Of a stretch of DNA of 64,000 bases, positions 17,884 to 25,037 are shown piece by piece. A program made the position numbers and the translations under genes. Under the pieces are notes generated by a model that made no database searches, was not told the DNA's origin, and saw nothing but the letters and a program-made list of their open reading frames with translations. Source of the stretch: Paenibacillus glycanilyticus. GTDB lineage: Bacteria; Bacillota; Bacilli; Paenibacillales; Paenibacillaceae. The DNA lies in the NCBI RefSeq assembly GCF_030161375.1, contig NZ_BSSQ01000001.1, forward strand, positions 620,001-684,000. Direction: 5' to 3'. Position 1 is the stretch's first letter. Every line of letters begins with the position of its first letter.

Positions 17884-19455
17884 TTATAAACTTTGTTCGC
17901 TCACGCCTGATTCCGGATCAAAGGCAAGCATCTTCGTCCCGATCTTATCAATAAAGAACCGATCATGACTTACCGTTATGACAGCTCCGGGAAAATGAAT
18001 CAACGCTTGTTCCATCACCTGAATGCTCGTTAAATCCAGATGATTGGTCGGTTCATCCAAGATGATAACGGCAGCTCCGGATAACAGACATTTGGCCAGC
18101 GCAACCCTTGCCTTCTGTCCGCCCGATAGATTGCCGATGAATTTGCCGAGATCCATCTCCGAGAATTGAAGCATAGACAAGAACTTGTTCACCTTTTTCC
18201 GCGGCGCATCAAGTCCCAGACCATACGTATTCACCGCATGGCTAACCGTATCCTTGGGATCAAGCTCCTCCCACATCCGGTTGAAGTAAGCGTAACCGAC
18301 GCCGCGTTCCCATGATACTTCGCCTGATTCCGGCTGTTCCTGTCCGGTTAGCACCTTAATAAGCGTCGACTTCCCGCTGCCGTTAGGACCTACGATCACC
18401 AAGCGGTCCTCCTTCTGAATATCGAAGCTGATATCCCGGAAGATCTGACGACCGTCATAAGTTTGGCTGATTCCCTTTACTTCGCATAACTTGTCCGGAA
18501 AACGCAGCTTCTCGTAAATATCCGTAATCAGCACGTTCACGGGATGAGGTTCGATCCGCTTCTTGTTATCCGCCAGCTTCCGGGACAACCGATCCTTCGA
18601 CGACTTCCTTCTTGCCTGGTCATCAATCGCTTCCGCCTCCATTAGAAGAAGCTCCTCTTCCCATTCGAACTGGCGGTCCAGCTCCTTTTTGCGCATTTTC
18701 TTCTTGCGAACATAATCCGTATAATTGCCATCGTACTCCTGAAAACGGTAGTTCTCAATTTCGATGATTCGCGTAACGACCTTGTCGATAAACTGCCTGT
18801 CATGAGAGATCAAGATCATGGCGCCTTTAAACCGGAACAACCATTGTTCGAGCCACACTATTCCTTCCATATCCAAGTAATTCGTCGGCTCGTCAAGCAA
18901 AACAACATCAGGCTGCTGGATAAGCATCTTGGCAAGCGCAGCGCGGTTTCTCCACCCTCCGGACAATTCGTCAACCGGTTGATTTCGCGAGCCGTCGTTA
19001 AACCCGAGCTTCGTTAACACCGTGTTAATCTCAACCGACACATTCCAGCCGTCCAGATGTTCCATCTGCTCGAACAAGTCCGCTTGTCTGCTTAACAGCT
19101 TGTCTATCTCGCCGTCATCCGCCATAAGCCCCAGCTTCTCCCCTACTTCCTGCAATTCCCGCTCGATAAGAGCAACCTGTTCAAAGCACATCTCGAGTTC
19201 CTGCTGAACCGATAGGTTACCGCTTAGTTCCGAGAACTGCGAGAAGTAGCCAATCTTCACTTGCTGGTCAACTTCCACCTTGCCTGAAGTAGGCTCTTCC
19301 TGGCCCAGAATCAGTCTGAACACCGTCGACTTACCGGCACCGTTCCGTCCAATCAGGCCAACGCGTTCCCCTTGACTGAGGCGAAAATAAATGTCGCGCA
19401 TGATCATGGCATCTTCATATTTTTTCGTCACGTTCTCCAAACGAATTACGCTCAT
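17884..19455 (-). CDS. ABC-F family ATPase
   Basis: A 523-residue cytoplasmic protein with two ABC domains and no membrane part. The first has Walker A GRNGAGKST, signature LSGGW and Walker B VVLLDEPTNYLD. A charged linker (about 255-310, KKKMRKKELDRQFEWEEE) follows. The second has GPNGSGKST, LSGGQKARVALAKCLL and IILDEPTNHLD. ABC-F proteins bind the ribosomal E site, some as translation factors and some as antibiotic-resistance proteins. Three in-frame ATGs exist, and the third (19455) has the best GGAAGGATG spacing. I cannot tell housekeeping from resistance by sequence alone. It is a single gene with its own terminator. Confidence 0.88.
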   Translation of the reverse strand: MSVIRLENVTKKYEDAMIMRDIYFRLSQGERVGLIGRNGAGKSTVFRLILGQEEPTSGKVEVDQQVKIGYFSQFSELSGNLSVQQELEMCFEQVALIERELQEVGEKLGLMADDGEIDKLLSRQADLFEQMEHLDGWNVSVEINTVLTKLGFNDGSRNQPVDELSGGWRNRAALAKMLIQQPDVVLLDEPTNYLDMEGIVWLEQWLFRFKGAMILISHDRQFIDKVVTRIIEIENYRFQEYDGNYTDYVRKKKMRKKELDRQFEWEEELLLMEAEAIDDQARRKSSKDRLSRKLADNKKRIEPHPVNVLITDIYEKLRFPDKLCEVKGISQTYDGRQIFRDISFDIQKEDRLVIVGPNGSGKSTLIKVLTGQEQPESGEVSWERGVGYAYFNRMWEELDPKDTVSHAVNTYGLGLDAPRKKVNKFLSMLQFSEMDLGKFIGNLSGGQKARVALAKCLLSGAAVIILDEPTNHLDLTSIQVMEQALIHFPGAVITVSHDRFFIDKIGTKMLAFDPESGVSEQSL

Positions 19456-19598
19456 CGCAACCATCCTTCCATTCATCTAACGATTATAACACTTTCAGGC
19501 TCTATTCCGGGTATAATGAACAAGTATAGACGAAGGCATGATAGCAGTCTGTATAAATAGATGGGAAGAATATCAGCAGAAGAGGTAGAAAATAGAAG

Positions 19599-21038
19599 AT
19601 GAGTTCATTTACGGATTACGCATTAAGCAAAGAAATTACCTCGGCTCTAACAAGCCTAGGTTTCGATACCCCAACAGAAGTGCAATCAAAGGTCATTCCC
19701 GTTGCATTAGAGAAGAAGGACCTGGTCGTCAAATCGCAAACCGGCAGCGGCAAAACCGCCGCTTACGGTATTCCGCTCTGCGAGCTCGTGGAATGGAACG
19801 AGAATAAACCGCAGGCTCTCATCTTAACGCCAACCCGCGAACTAGCGGTTCAAGTTACGGAGGATATAACCAATATCGGGCGATTCAAGCGAATCAAAGC
19901 AACCGCCCTTTACGGGAAAACTCCCTTCCATATCCAAAGAGCCGAGCTGAAGCAAAGAACTCACATCGTGGTGGGTACCCCCGGGCGTGTTCTCGATCAT
20001 ATCGAGCGCGGTACGCTAGCTTTGGAACGACTGGCTTATCTCGTTATTGACGAAGCGGACGAGATGCTGAATATGGGATTCATCGAACAAGTACAAACCA
20101 TTATTCAAGCTTTGCCAAGCAACCGGGTTACGATGTTATTTTCCGCAACCTTCCCCGAGGATGTGGCCAAGCTGTCGCGCCGGTATATGGACCGCCCCAC
20201 CGAAATCGCGATTAAGGCTAGCGGCCTAACGACTGCGACCATCGAGCATTCGCTTATTGAAGTAAAGGAACCGAGCAAGCTTTCCTTGCTTCAGGATGTT
20301 CTTGTCGCAGAGAATCCGGATAGCTGCATTATTTTCTGCCGTACACAAGAAAATGTCGATAAGTTGTTCCGCGCCATGGCCAATCTCGATTACCCTTGCG
20401 ACCGTATTCATGGGGGTCTTGAGCAAGAAGAACGTTTCGAAGTAATGAATGCGTTTCGAAGAGGTCAGTTCCGTTACCTGATTGCAACCGATGTTGCGGC
20501 GCGGGGGATCGACATTACGGACATTACGCATGTCATCAACTACGATATCCCGCTGGAGAAGGAGAGCTATGTCCACCGCACGGGACGTACGGGACGTGCC
20601 GGCAAGAACGGGACGGCGATTACTTTCCTCACCCCGAATGACGGCAAACGGTTGGCGGAGATTGAGGATTATATCGGATTTGCTATTCCGAGAGTTACGG
20701 CTCCTTCCGAAGAGACGGTTGACCGTGCGCGGGAAGCGTTCGAACGCAAAATCAATGTTGGGGTTGAGCTCAAAAATGACCGGCGAGAGCAACTAAACAA
20801 GCAAATCATGAAGCTTAACTTCAACGGAGGAAAGAAGAAAAAATTCAGAGCCGTCGACTTTGTCGGAACCATCGCCAAGCTTGAAGGCGTAACCGCAGAC
20901 GACATCGGGATCATTACGATCTCCGATCATGTGACCGATGTTGAAATTCTGAACGGCAAAGGCTCTCTCGTGCTGGAGCTCATGAAGAACACAACGGTAA
21001 AAGGCAAGCAGTTAAAGGTCCGCAGAGGAAACAGATAA
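19599..21038 (+). CDS. dbpA: DEAD-box RNA helicase, DbpA/YxiN type
   Basis: A 479-residue RNA helicase with all core motifs: [50 protein letters not shown] and HRTGRTGR. The C-terminal 75 residues form the DbpA RNA-binding domain ([33 protein letters not shown]). That domain targets hairpin 92 of 23S rRNA in Bacillus YxiN, whose length this matches. The role is late assembly of the large ribosomal subunit. It is divergent from the ABC-F gene; a TATAAT (about 19512) lies in the spacer. Confidence 0.93.
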   Translation: MSSFTDYALSKEITSALTSLGFDTPTEVQSKVIPVALEKKDLVVKSQTGSGKTAAYGIPLCELVEWNENKPQALILTPTRELAVQVTEDITNIGRFKRIKATALYGKTPFHIQRAELKQRTHIVVGTPGRVLDHIERGTLALERLAYLVIDEADEMLNMGFIEQVQTIIQALPSNRVTMLFSATFPEDVAKLSRRYMDRPTEIAIKASGLTTATIEHSLIEVKEPSKLSLLQDVLVAENPDSCIIFCRTQENVDKLFRAMANLDYPCDRIHGGLEQEERFEVMNAFRRGQFRYLIATDVAARGIDITDITHVINYDIPLEKESYVHRTGRTGRAGKNGTAITFLTPNDGKRLAEIEDYIGFAIPRVTAPSEETVDRAREAFERKINVGVELKNDRREQLNKQIMKLNFNGGKKKKFRAVDFVGTIAKLEGVTADDIGIITISDHVTDVEILNGKGSLVLELMKNTTVKGKQLKVRRGNR

Positions 21039-21044
21039 CAAAAC

Positions 21045-21089
21045 AAGGGATGCCCCAAAGCCAGTGAATGGCTAAACGGGACATCCCTT
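21045..21089. terminator. Bidirectional terminator between dbpA and tatC
   Basis: An outer stem AAGGGATG / CATCCCTT, a CCC/GGG extension and an inner AGCCA/TGGCT stem. It is flanked by AACAAAAC on one side and TTCTTTTGTT on the other, so each strand has a T-tract after the hairpin. Confidence 0.8.
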
Positions 21090-21095
21090 CTTTTG

Positions 21096-21839
21096 TTATG
21101 CTTCAACCATCATTGTTGCTTTCCTTCGTCCATAGACGATACGGGACAACAACACGCTGAACTCGTACAAGACCACAAGCGGAACAAACACTAACAAATG
21201 AGAGATCAACTCCGGCGGCGAGATCAGACTAGCTACAATAACAAGCACCAGATAAGCGTACCTTCTCATTTTATGAAGCGCCTTTGGCGTCAATATGCCG
21301 ATCTTCGTCAGAAACATCACAATAACCGGCAGCTCAAAGGCTATGGCAAGCGGGAGAACGATATTAAACATAAAGCCGAAATATTGCGCTACTCCGTACG
21401 TCTCGACAAGATCCATGCTTTTTGTAATTTTGGAAGTGAAGGCGAAGCTCATCGGAAACACGACAAAATAACCAAATGCGAGTCCCGTGAAAAAGCAGAT
21501 CACACTGTAAGGAACATACCGCAAGGCAGCCGTCTGTTCCGTGGGGTGCAATCCTTGCTTCACGAACCCCCATAGCTGGTACAAAATAAAAGGCAGCGAT
21601 ACGGCCAGCGCAAGCACTAGCGCAACCGACATGTACATTCGGATGCCGTCCCACGGCGAGAAGACGTTCCAGGTCATCTCGGAGCCGGGAGGTACGCTTT
21701 TCAAATATCGGAGCAGCTTCGGAGATACATATAATCCTCCGCCAAGCGACAACAGGATAACGGCAAGACTCTTCCAGATCCTGCTTCTGAGCTCCGTCAA
21801 ATGCCCAAGCAGCGTCATTGTTTCCTCATTTCCTTTCAT
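21096..21839 (-). CDS. tatC: Twin-arginine translocase subunit TatC
   Basis: A 247-residue polytopic protein with six predicted membrane helices. It opens with [18 protein letters not shown], the conserved TatC N-terminus, and contains [18 protein letters not shown] and [14 protein letters not shown]. TatC recognises twin-arginine signal peptides and works with TatA to move folded proteins across the membrane. The ATG at 21839 overlaps the TGA of the upstream MerR-type gene as ATGA, so the two are translationally coupled. The matching tatA gene lies across the divergent promoter region at 24688, together with a Tat substrate. This makes the region a dedicated Tat module like phoD-tatAd-tatCd of Bacillus. 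Confidence 0.95.
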   Translation of the reverse strand: MKGNEETMTLLGHLTELRSRIWKSLAVILLSLGGGLYVSPKLLRYLKSVPPGSEMTWNVFSPWDGIRMYMSVALVLALAVSLPFILYQLWGFVKQGLHPTEQTAALRYVPYSVICFFTGLAFGYFVVFPMSFAFTSKITKSMDLVETYGVAQYFGFMFNIVLPLAIAFELPVIVMFLTKIGILTPKALHKMRRYAYLVLVIVASLISPPELISHLLVFVPLVVLYEFSVLLSRIVYGRRKATMMVEA

Positions 21840-22066
21840 TCGCTGCACAACCTTCCTGCTTTTCTTAACTCGAAGGTATGAAACCCGTCCCTCAGCTTGT
21901 CATTGATTTCTTTAAGCCGGTCCACGTCCGCGAAAGAATATTTGCGCGCGCCGCCTTTGGTTCTCACCGGGAACACCAGCTGCTTCTCCTCATAATAGCG
22001 GATTTGCCTTTCCGTCAAACCAGTTAAGTCGCTAACGATTCCAATACCCATCACTTTGTCCTTCAT
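21836..22066 (-). CDS. Short TnrA/GlnR-like MerR regulator
   Basis: A 76-residue MerR-type DNA-binding protein. The winged-helix part ([38 protein letters not shown]) reads like Bacillus TnrA, the global regulator under nitrogen limitation. It stops right after the DNA-binding and short helical region. The roughly 30-residue C-terminal tail that TnrA uses to bind feedback-inhibited glutamine synthetase is missing, so the protein would dimerise and bind but may not answer to glutamine in the usual way. A GAAGGAGG site precedes the ATG. An exact TGTNA-N7-TNACA box lies 26 bp upstream, pointing to control by itself or by a full-length GlnR/TnrA. It is ATGA-coupled to tatC. Confidence 0.88.
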   Translation of the reverse strand: MKDKVMGIGIVSDLTGLTERQIRYYEEKQLVFPVRTKGGARKYSFADVDRLKEINDKLRDGFHTFELRKAGRLCSE

Positions 22067-22091
22067 CGTCCAACGCCTCCTTCAACGGATA

Positions 22092-22108
22092 TGTAAAGAA
22101 ATCTAACA
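22092..22108. promoter_or_regulatory. GlnR/TnrA box in the regulator-tatC promoter
   Basis: TGTAA-AGAAATC-TAACA matches the GlnR/TnrA operator TGTNA-N7-TNACA at every fixed position. It lies 26 bp before the regulator's start codon and overlaps a plausible -10 (TATGTT on the minus strand, with TAACAT 16 bp upstream). That position suggests repression or autoregulation. Confidence 0.75.
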
Positions 22109-22353
22109 TAACCCTCTCGATTGGAAATGTTATCAGCGCCTCCATTCTTCGTCAATGGGACTGATTGCCCTGTACGGTCTGTCCGCGATGCCATGAGACA
22201 AATGAACAAAACGAACAGACATGATGTTCTAAAGCCTGATTTTCTTGAGTTTTTATGAAAATCCCCCTCTCTAATCAAACCTAGAAATGGTTATAATTAC
22301 CTAAAACTTTAGAATTGATTAATTATTTCTATTTACCAGATAAATTTTATTTA
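22109..22353. other. AT-rich divergent control region
   Basis: Between the two nitrogen boxes lies DNA without a credible gene; the open frames here are short and lack ribosome binding sites. The half near the oxidase (22260-22353) is very AT-rich and contains the small inverted repeat CTAAAACTTTAG. It probably serves as upstream promoter DNA for the oxidase operon. Confidence 0.55.
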
Positions 22354-22370
22354 TGTCAGACTTTCTAACA
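22354..22370. promoter_or_regulatory. GlnR/TnrA box upstream of the amine oxidase operon
   Basis: TGTCA-GACTTTC-TAACA is a second exact match to TGTNA-N7-TNACA. Its centre (22362) is about 50 bp upstream of the transcription start predicted from the extended -10 at 22398-22406. TnrA activates promoters from sites centred about 49-51 bp upstream of the start, so activation under nitrogen limitation is predicted. Confidence 0.78.
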
Positions 22371-22375
22371 AAATA

Positions 22376-22406
22376 TTGGCGACACGCTAAAAATCCATGC
22401 TACATT
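22376..22406 (+). promoter_or_regulatory. Extended -10 promoter of the oxidase-ridA-tatA operon
   Basis: An extended -10, TGCTACATT (22398-22406), is paired with a poor -35 (TTGGCG at 22376-22381, 19 bp spacing). A weak -35 next to a well-placed activator box is what activator-dependent promoters look like. The leader to the ATG at 22453 is about 40 nt. Confidence 0.5.
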
Positions 22407-22452
22407 TCTTTCCGAGACGGGCAATTCGATCAAGTGAAGGAGCTGAAAGGGC

Positions 22453-24057
22453 ATGGAGACAAAAGAGACGCCAAATGAACTGTCGCGCAGACAATTTCTG
22501 ACGACAGTCGGCAAAATCGGCGGGGCTGCCGCTGTATTTAGTGTAATGGGGACGATGGGACTTTTTACGCCGGAGACGTTAAAAGCAGCGGAGTATGAGC
22601 CGCCATCCAGCTGGGATTTGAAGGGCACTAACCGTTCGGGCAAAAAAGTCGTCATCCTTGGCGCAGGTCTTGCCGGCCTGACAGCTGCTTACGAGCTTGG
22701 CAAAGCCGGCTACAATTGTACGATCCTTGAAGCACGCGCCCGTTCCGGCGGTCGGAACTGGTCGGTACGCCGCGGCACAACCGTATCTGAAATTGGCGGC
22801 CAAAAGCAGGTTGCGCGTTTTGATGACGGCATGTATCTGAATGCGGGCTGCATGCGTATCCCGCAGTTCCACGTCACGATGGATTATTGCCGTGAATTCG
22901 GCATCCCGATGGAGCCGTTTAATAACGTCAATGACAGTGCCTACTATTATAGCGAGGATGTTGGTGCCTTGTCGGGTACCCGCTATCGTAAGCGGGCTAT
23001 CAAAGCAGACGTAAGAGGTTATGTGAATGAAATGATTGCCAAAGCCATCAATCAATCAGCTCTCGATCTTCCGGTGACGCCGGAAGAGAAAGCGAAAATC
23101 GTCGCTTACCTCCGCTCCGAAGGCGATCTGGATTCCGATTTGTTCTATAAGGGTTCATCCCGAGGCGGCTACAAAGATGAGCCTGGCTCCAGACTGGATG
23201 CCGGCGTCATCCGAGATCCATTTGATATGAAAGCCATTATTAATTCCGGCTTCGGTCAATTTTTCTCGAGCGAATACAGTTACGATCAACAAATGATGAT
23301 GTTCCACCCGGTTGGCGGCATTGACGCCATTCCGAAAGCGTTCGAGAAACGATTGGGCAACCGGATCAAATTCCATTCGGAAGTAACCTCGTTTAAGCAT
23401 GTCGGAGACAAGGTGCAAGTAACTTACACCGACCTCTTGAGTAATGAGGTACAACAAATAGAGGGCGACTTCCTCATCTGTACAATCCCGCTCTCCGTGC
23501 TGAAAAATATTAAACATGACTTGTCCCCTGAGATGACGAAGGCGATTAATAATACGAATTACGCCAATGCCGGCAAAATCGGTCTGCAGTTCAAACGCCG
23601 GTTCTGGGAGGAAGATGATCAGATCTACGGCGGCAATACGCTGACCAATATGGACATCTCGTCGATTTATTATCCGCCTACGAACTATTTTGCCAAGAAA
23701 GGCCTCCTGCTCGGCTATTACGCGTTTGGAGGCAGCGCGGACAAACTCGGCGCTATGCCTTTCAAGGAACGCGAGGCTCACGCGCTTGCTCAAGGAGCCA
23801 AGATTCACCCGCAATATTACAAGGAGTTCGAATCTTCCTTCTCCGTCAACTGGAAGTCGATCAAATACAATGAAGGCAGCTGGGTATCTTACTCGGGCGA
23901 TGACCGGAAGACCAACTATCCGGTACTCTGCAAGCCAGACAGACGTGTGTATTTGGCCGGCGAGCACATCAGTTATATTACGGCTTGGATGGCAGGTGCC
24001 ATCGAATCTGCGCGATCGGTTGTCACGGACATCCATGAGCGCGTTATGAAGGAATAG
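22453..24057 (+). CDS. Tat-exported flavin amine/L-amino-acid oxidase
   Basis: A 534-residue flavoenzyme. A twin-arginine signal (SRRQFLTTVG at 11-20, then a mild hydrophobic stretch to about 37) marks it for folded export. The FAD Rossmann motif VVILGAGLAGLTAAYELG starts near residue 66. ARARSGGRNWSVRR and the C-terminal YLAGEHISYITAWMAGAIE are family marks. The enzyme would oxidise an L-amino acid or amine to an imine, releasing ammonia after hydrolysis, and hydrogen peroxide. It is followed by a secreted RidA and by tatA in one operon, and preceded by a GlnR/TnrA box. The substrate cannot be told; YobN and snake-venom-type LAAOs are relatives from memory. Confidence 0.92.
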   Translation: METKETPNELSRRQFLTTVGKIGGAAAVFSVMGTMGLFTPETLKAAEYEPPSSWDLKGTNRSGKKVVILGAGLAGLTAAYELGKAGYNCTILEARARSGGRNWSVRRGTTVSEIGGQKQVARFDDGMYLNAGCMRIPQFHVTMDYCREFGIPMEPFNNVNDSAYYYSEDVGALSGTRYRKRAIKADVRGYVNEMIAKAINQSALDLPVTPEEKAKIVAYLRSEGDLDSDLFYKGSSRGGYKDEPGSRLDAGVIRDPFDMKAIINSGFGQFFSSEYSYDQQMMMFHPVGGIDAIPKAFEKRLGNRIKFHSEVTSFKHVGDKVQVTYTDLLSNEVQQIEGDFLICTIPLSVLKNIKHDLSPEMTKAINNTNYANAGKIGLQFKRRFWEEDDQIYGGNTLTNMDISSIYYPPTNYFAKKGLLLGYYAFGGSADKLGAMPFKEREAHALAQGAKIHPQYYKEFESSFSVNWKSIKYNEGSWVSYSGDDRKTNYPVLCKPDRRVYLAGEHISYITAWMAGAIESARSVVTDIHERVMKE

Positions 24058-24085
24058 TAGGAATAGTTCAGGAGGGATAAATAAG

Positions 24086-24643
24086 ATGAAGATGACTGGA
24101 AAAATGAAAGTAATTACAGGCGCGGTAATTATCTCTTGCCTGGCCGCTACGGCCAGCGTATATGCGGCGGTAACCCCAAACAAGTACCCGCTTGCTCCAA
24201 TTCATGAACCTGAATTTTACGGCAATCCTTCTTCTTCGATCTCAAGCGCGGTAGCGATGCCGGGAAGCCTTGCAACTTTTGAAACGAGCGGTACCGTTCC
24301 TTCAGTCGTGAATAAGGATGGAAAAACCATCTATGAGCGTTACGGCGATACGGAGAAACAAGGCTTGAGCGTCCTGAAAAATATCGAGACCCTGCTGAAA
24401 GAGCAAGGCCTCACGATGAAGGACGTCACTTATCTGCGCGTATACATAGCGCCGGATGCGGCAAAAGGCGGCAAGTTCGATTTTGACGGCTGGAACAAAG
24501 CCTACGCCAAATACTTCAATACGAAAGAAAACCCCGTTAAGGTTGCCCGTTCCACCGTTGGCGTCGCAAGCCTCGTCAGCTCCGATTGGCTGATCGAGAT
24601 CGAAGCGGTTGCCGCTTATCCAAGCAATCATAACCAGGACTAA
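24086..24643 (+). CDS. Exported RidA (YjgF) family imine/enamine deaminase
   Basis: A 185-residue protein. An N-terminal Sec-type signal or anchor (residues 8-27, ending SVYAA) precedes a RidA domain. The conserved arginine block is KVARSTVGVASL, followed by WLIEIEAVAAY. LKNIETLLKEQGLTMKDVTYLRVYI is the usual middle of the fold. RidA proteins hydrolyse reactive 2-imino acids to keto acids and ammonia and are normally cytoplasmic, so an exported form is unusual. It lies 28 bp downstream of the exported oxidase that would make exactly such imines. The AGGAGGGATAAATAAG site supports the ATG at 24086. Confidence 0.88.
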   Translation: MKMTGKMKVITGAVIISCLAATASVYAAVTPNKYPLAPIHEPEFYGNPSSSISSAVAMPGSLATFETSGTVPSVVNKDGKTIYERYGDTEKQGLSVLKNIETLLKEQGLTMKDVTYLRVYIAPDAAKGGKFDFDGWNKAYAKYFNTKENPVKVARSTVGVASLVSSDWLIEIEAVAAYPSNHNQD

Positions 24644-24687
24644 TTCCTTGGCCTTAGCATCTAAAATAATCGAATGGAGCTGATCGT

Positions 24688-24873
24688 ATGTTGCAAAACG
24701 TTGGATTCCCGGGACTCATGATGATTCTTGTTGTTGTATTGATTATTTTTGGACCATCCAAGCTGCCTGAACTCGGGCGCGCCGTAGGCCGCACGCTTCA
24801 CGAATTCAAAACGTCGGCGAAGGAACTCGTGTCCGACTCGAAGGAAGAAGTCGTGTCCGAGAGCAAATCCTAA
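24688..24873 (+). CDS. tatA: Twin-arginine translocase subunit TatA
   Basis: A 61-residue protein with one N-terminal membrane helix ([12 protein letters not shown]), the conserved hinge [14 protein letters not shown], an amphipathic helix ([14 protein letters not shown]) and a short charged tail. TatA forms the translocation pore. It lies 44 bp after the RidA gene, in an operon with the Tat substrate, while tatC is on the divergent transcript. This fits the minimal TatA-TatC system of Gram-positive bacteria, where no TatB is needed. A GGAGCTGATCG site precedes the ATG. Confidence 0.95.
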   Translation: MLQNVGFPGLMMILVVVLIIFGPSKLPELGRAVGRTLHEFKTSAKELVSDSKEEVVSESKS

Positions 24874-24885
24874 CTCCCCAACTCG

Positions 24886-24926
24886 TAGGCCGCTACCTGC
24901 CAACCAGCAGGTGGCGGCCTATTTTT
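24886..24926 (+). terminator. Terminator of the oxidase-ridA-tatA operon
   Basis: A 15-bp stem (TAGGCCGCTACCTGC / GCAGGTGGCGGCCTA with one mismatch) and a 6-nt loop, followed by TTTTT. Confidence 0.85.
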
Positions 24927-24957
24927 GGCTGTAGCAGGCTTTTTGCCTGCTACAGCC
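24927..24957. repeat. Perfect inverted repeat (hairpin) between operons
   Basis: GGCTGTAGCAGGC and GCCTGCTACAGCC form a perfect 13-bp stem around TTTTT. It has no T-tract on either side, so it is not a standard terminator. It is tightly packed between two terminators. Confidence 0.6.
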
Positions 24958-24970
24958 CGGCACCTCTAAC

Positions 24971-25010
24971 CAAAAAAAACCGTTTCTTCCGGCTAACCGG
25001 AAGAAACGGT
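24971..25010 (-). terminator. Terminator of xylB
   Basis: A perfect 14-bp stem (ACCGTTTCTTCCGG / CCGGAAGAAACGGT) with loop CTAA, followed on the minus strand by eight T residues. Confidence 0.88.
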
Positions 25011-25037
25011 ATCAACTCGCGTTATATGGTGCGGTAA

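Noticed and set aside
22063..22278. Open reading frame of 71 residues across the divergent promoter region
   Set aside because: No ribosome binding site, unlikely composition, and it covers the GlnR box and promoter of the regulator gene.
23155..24183. Minus-strand open frame opposite the amine oxidase
   Set aside because: Antisense shadow; the oxidase has the signal sequence, FAD motif and ribosome binding site.
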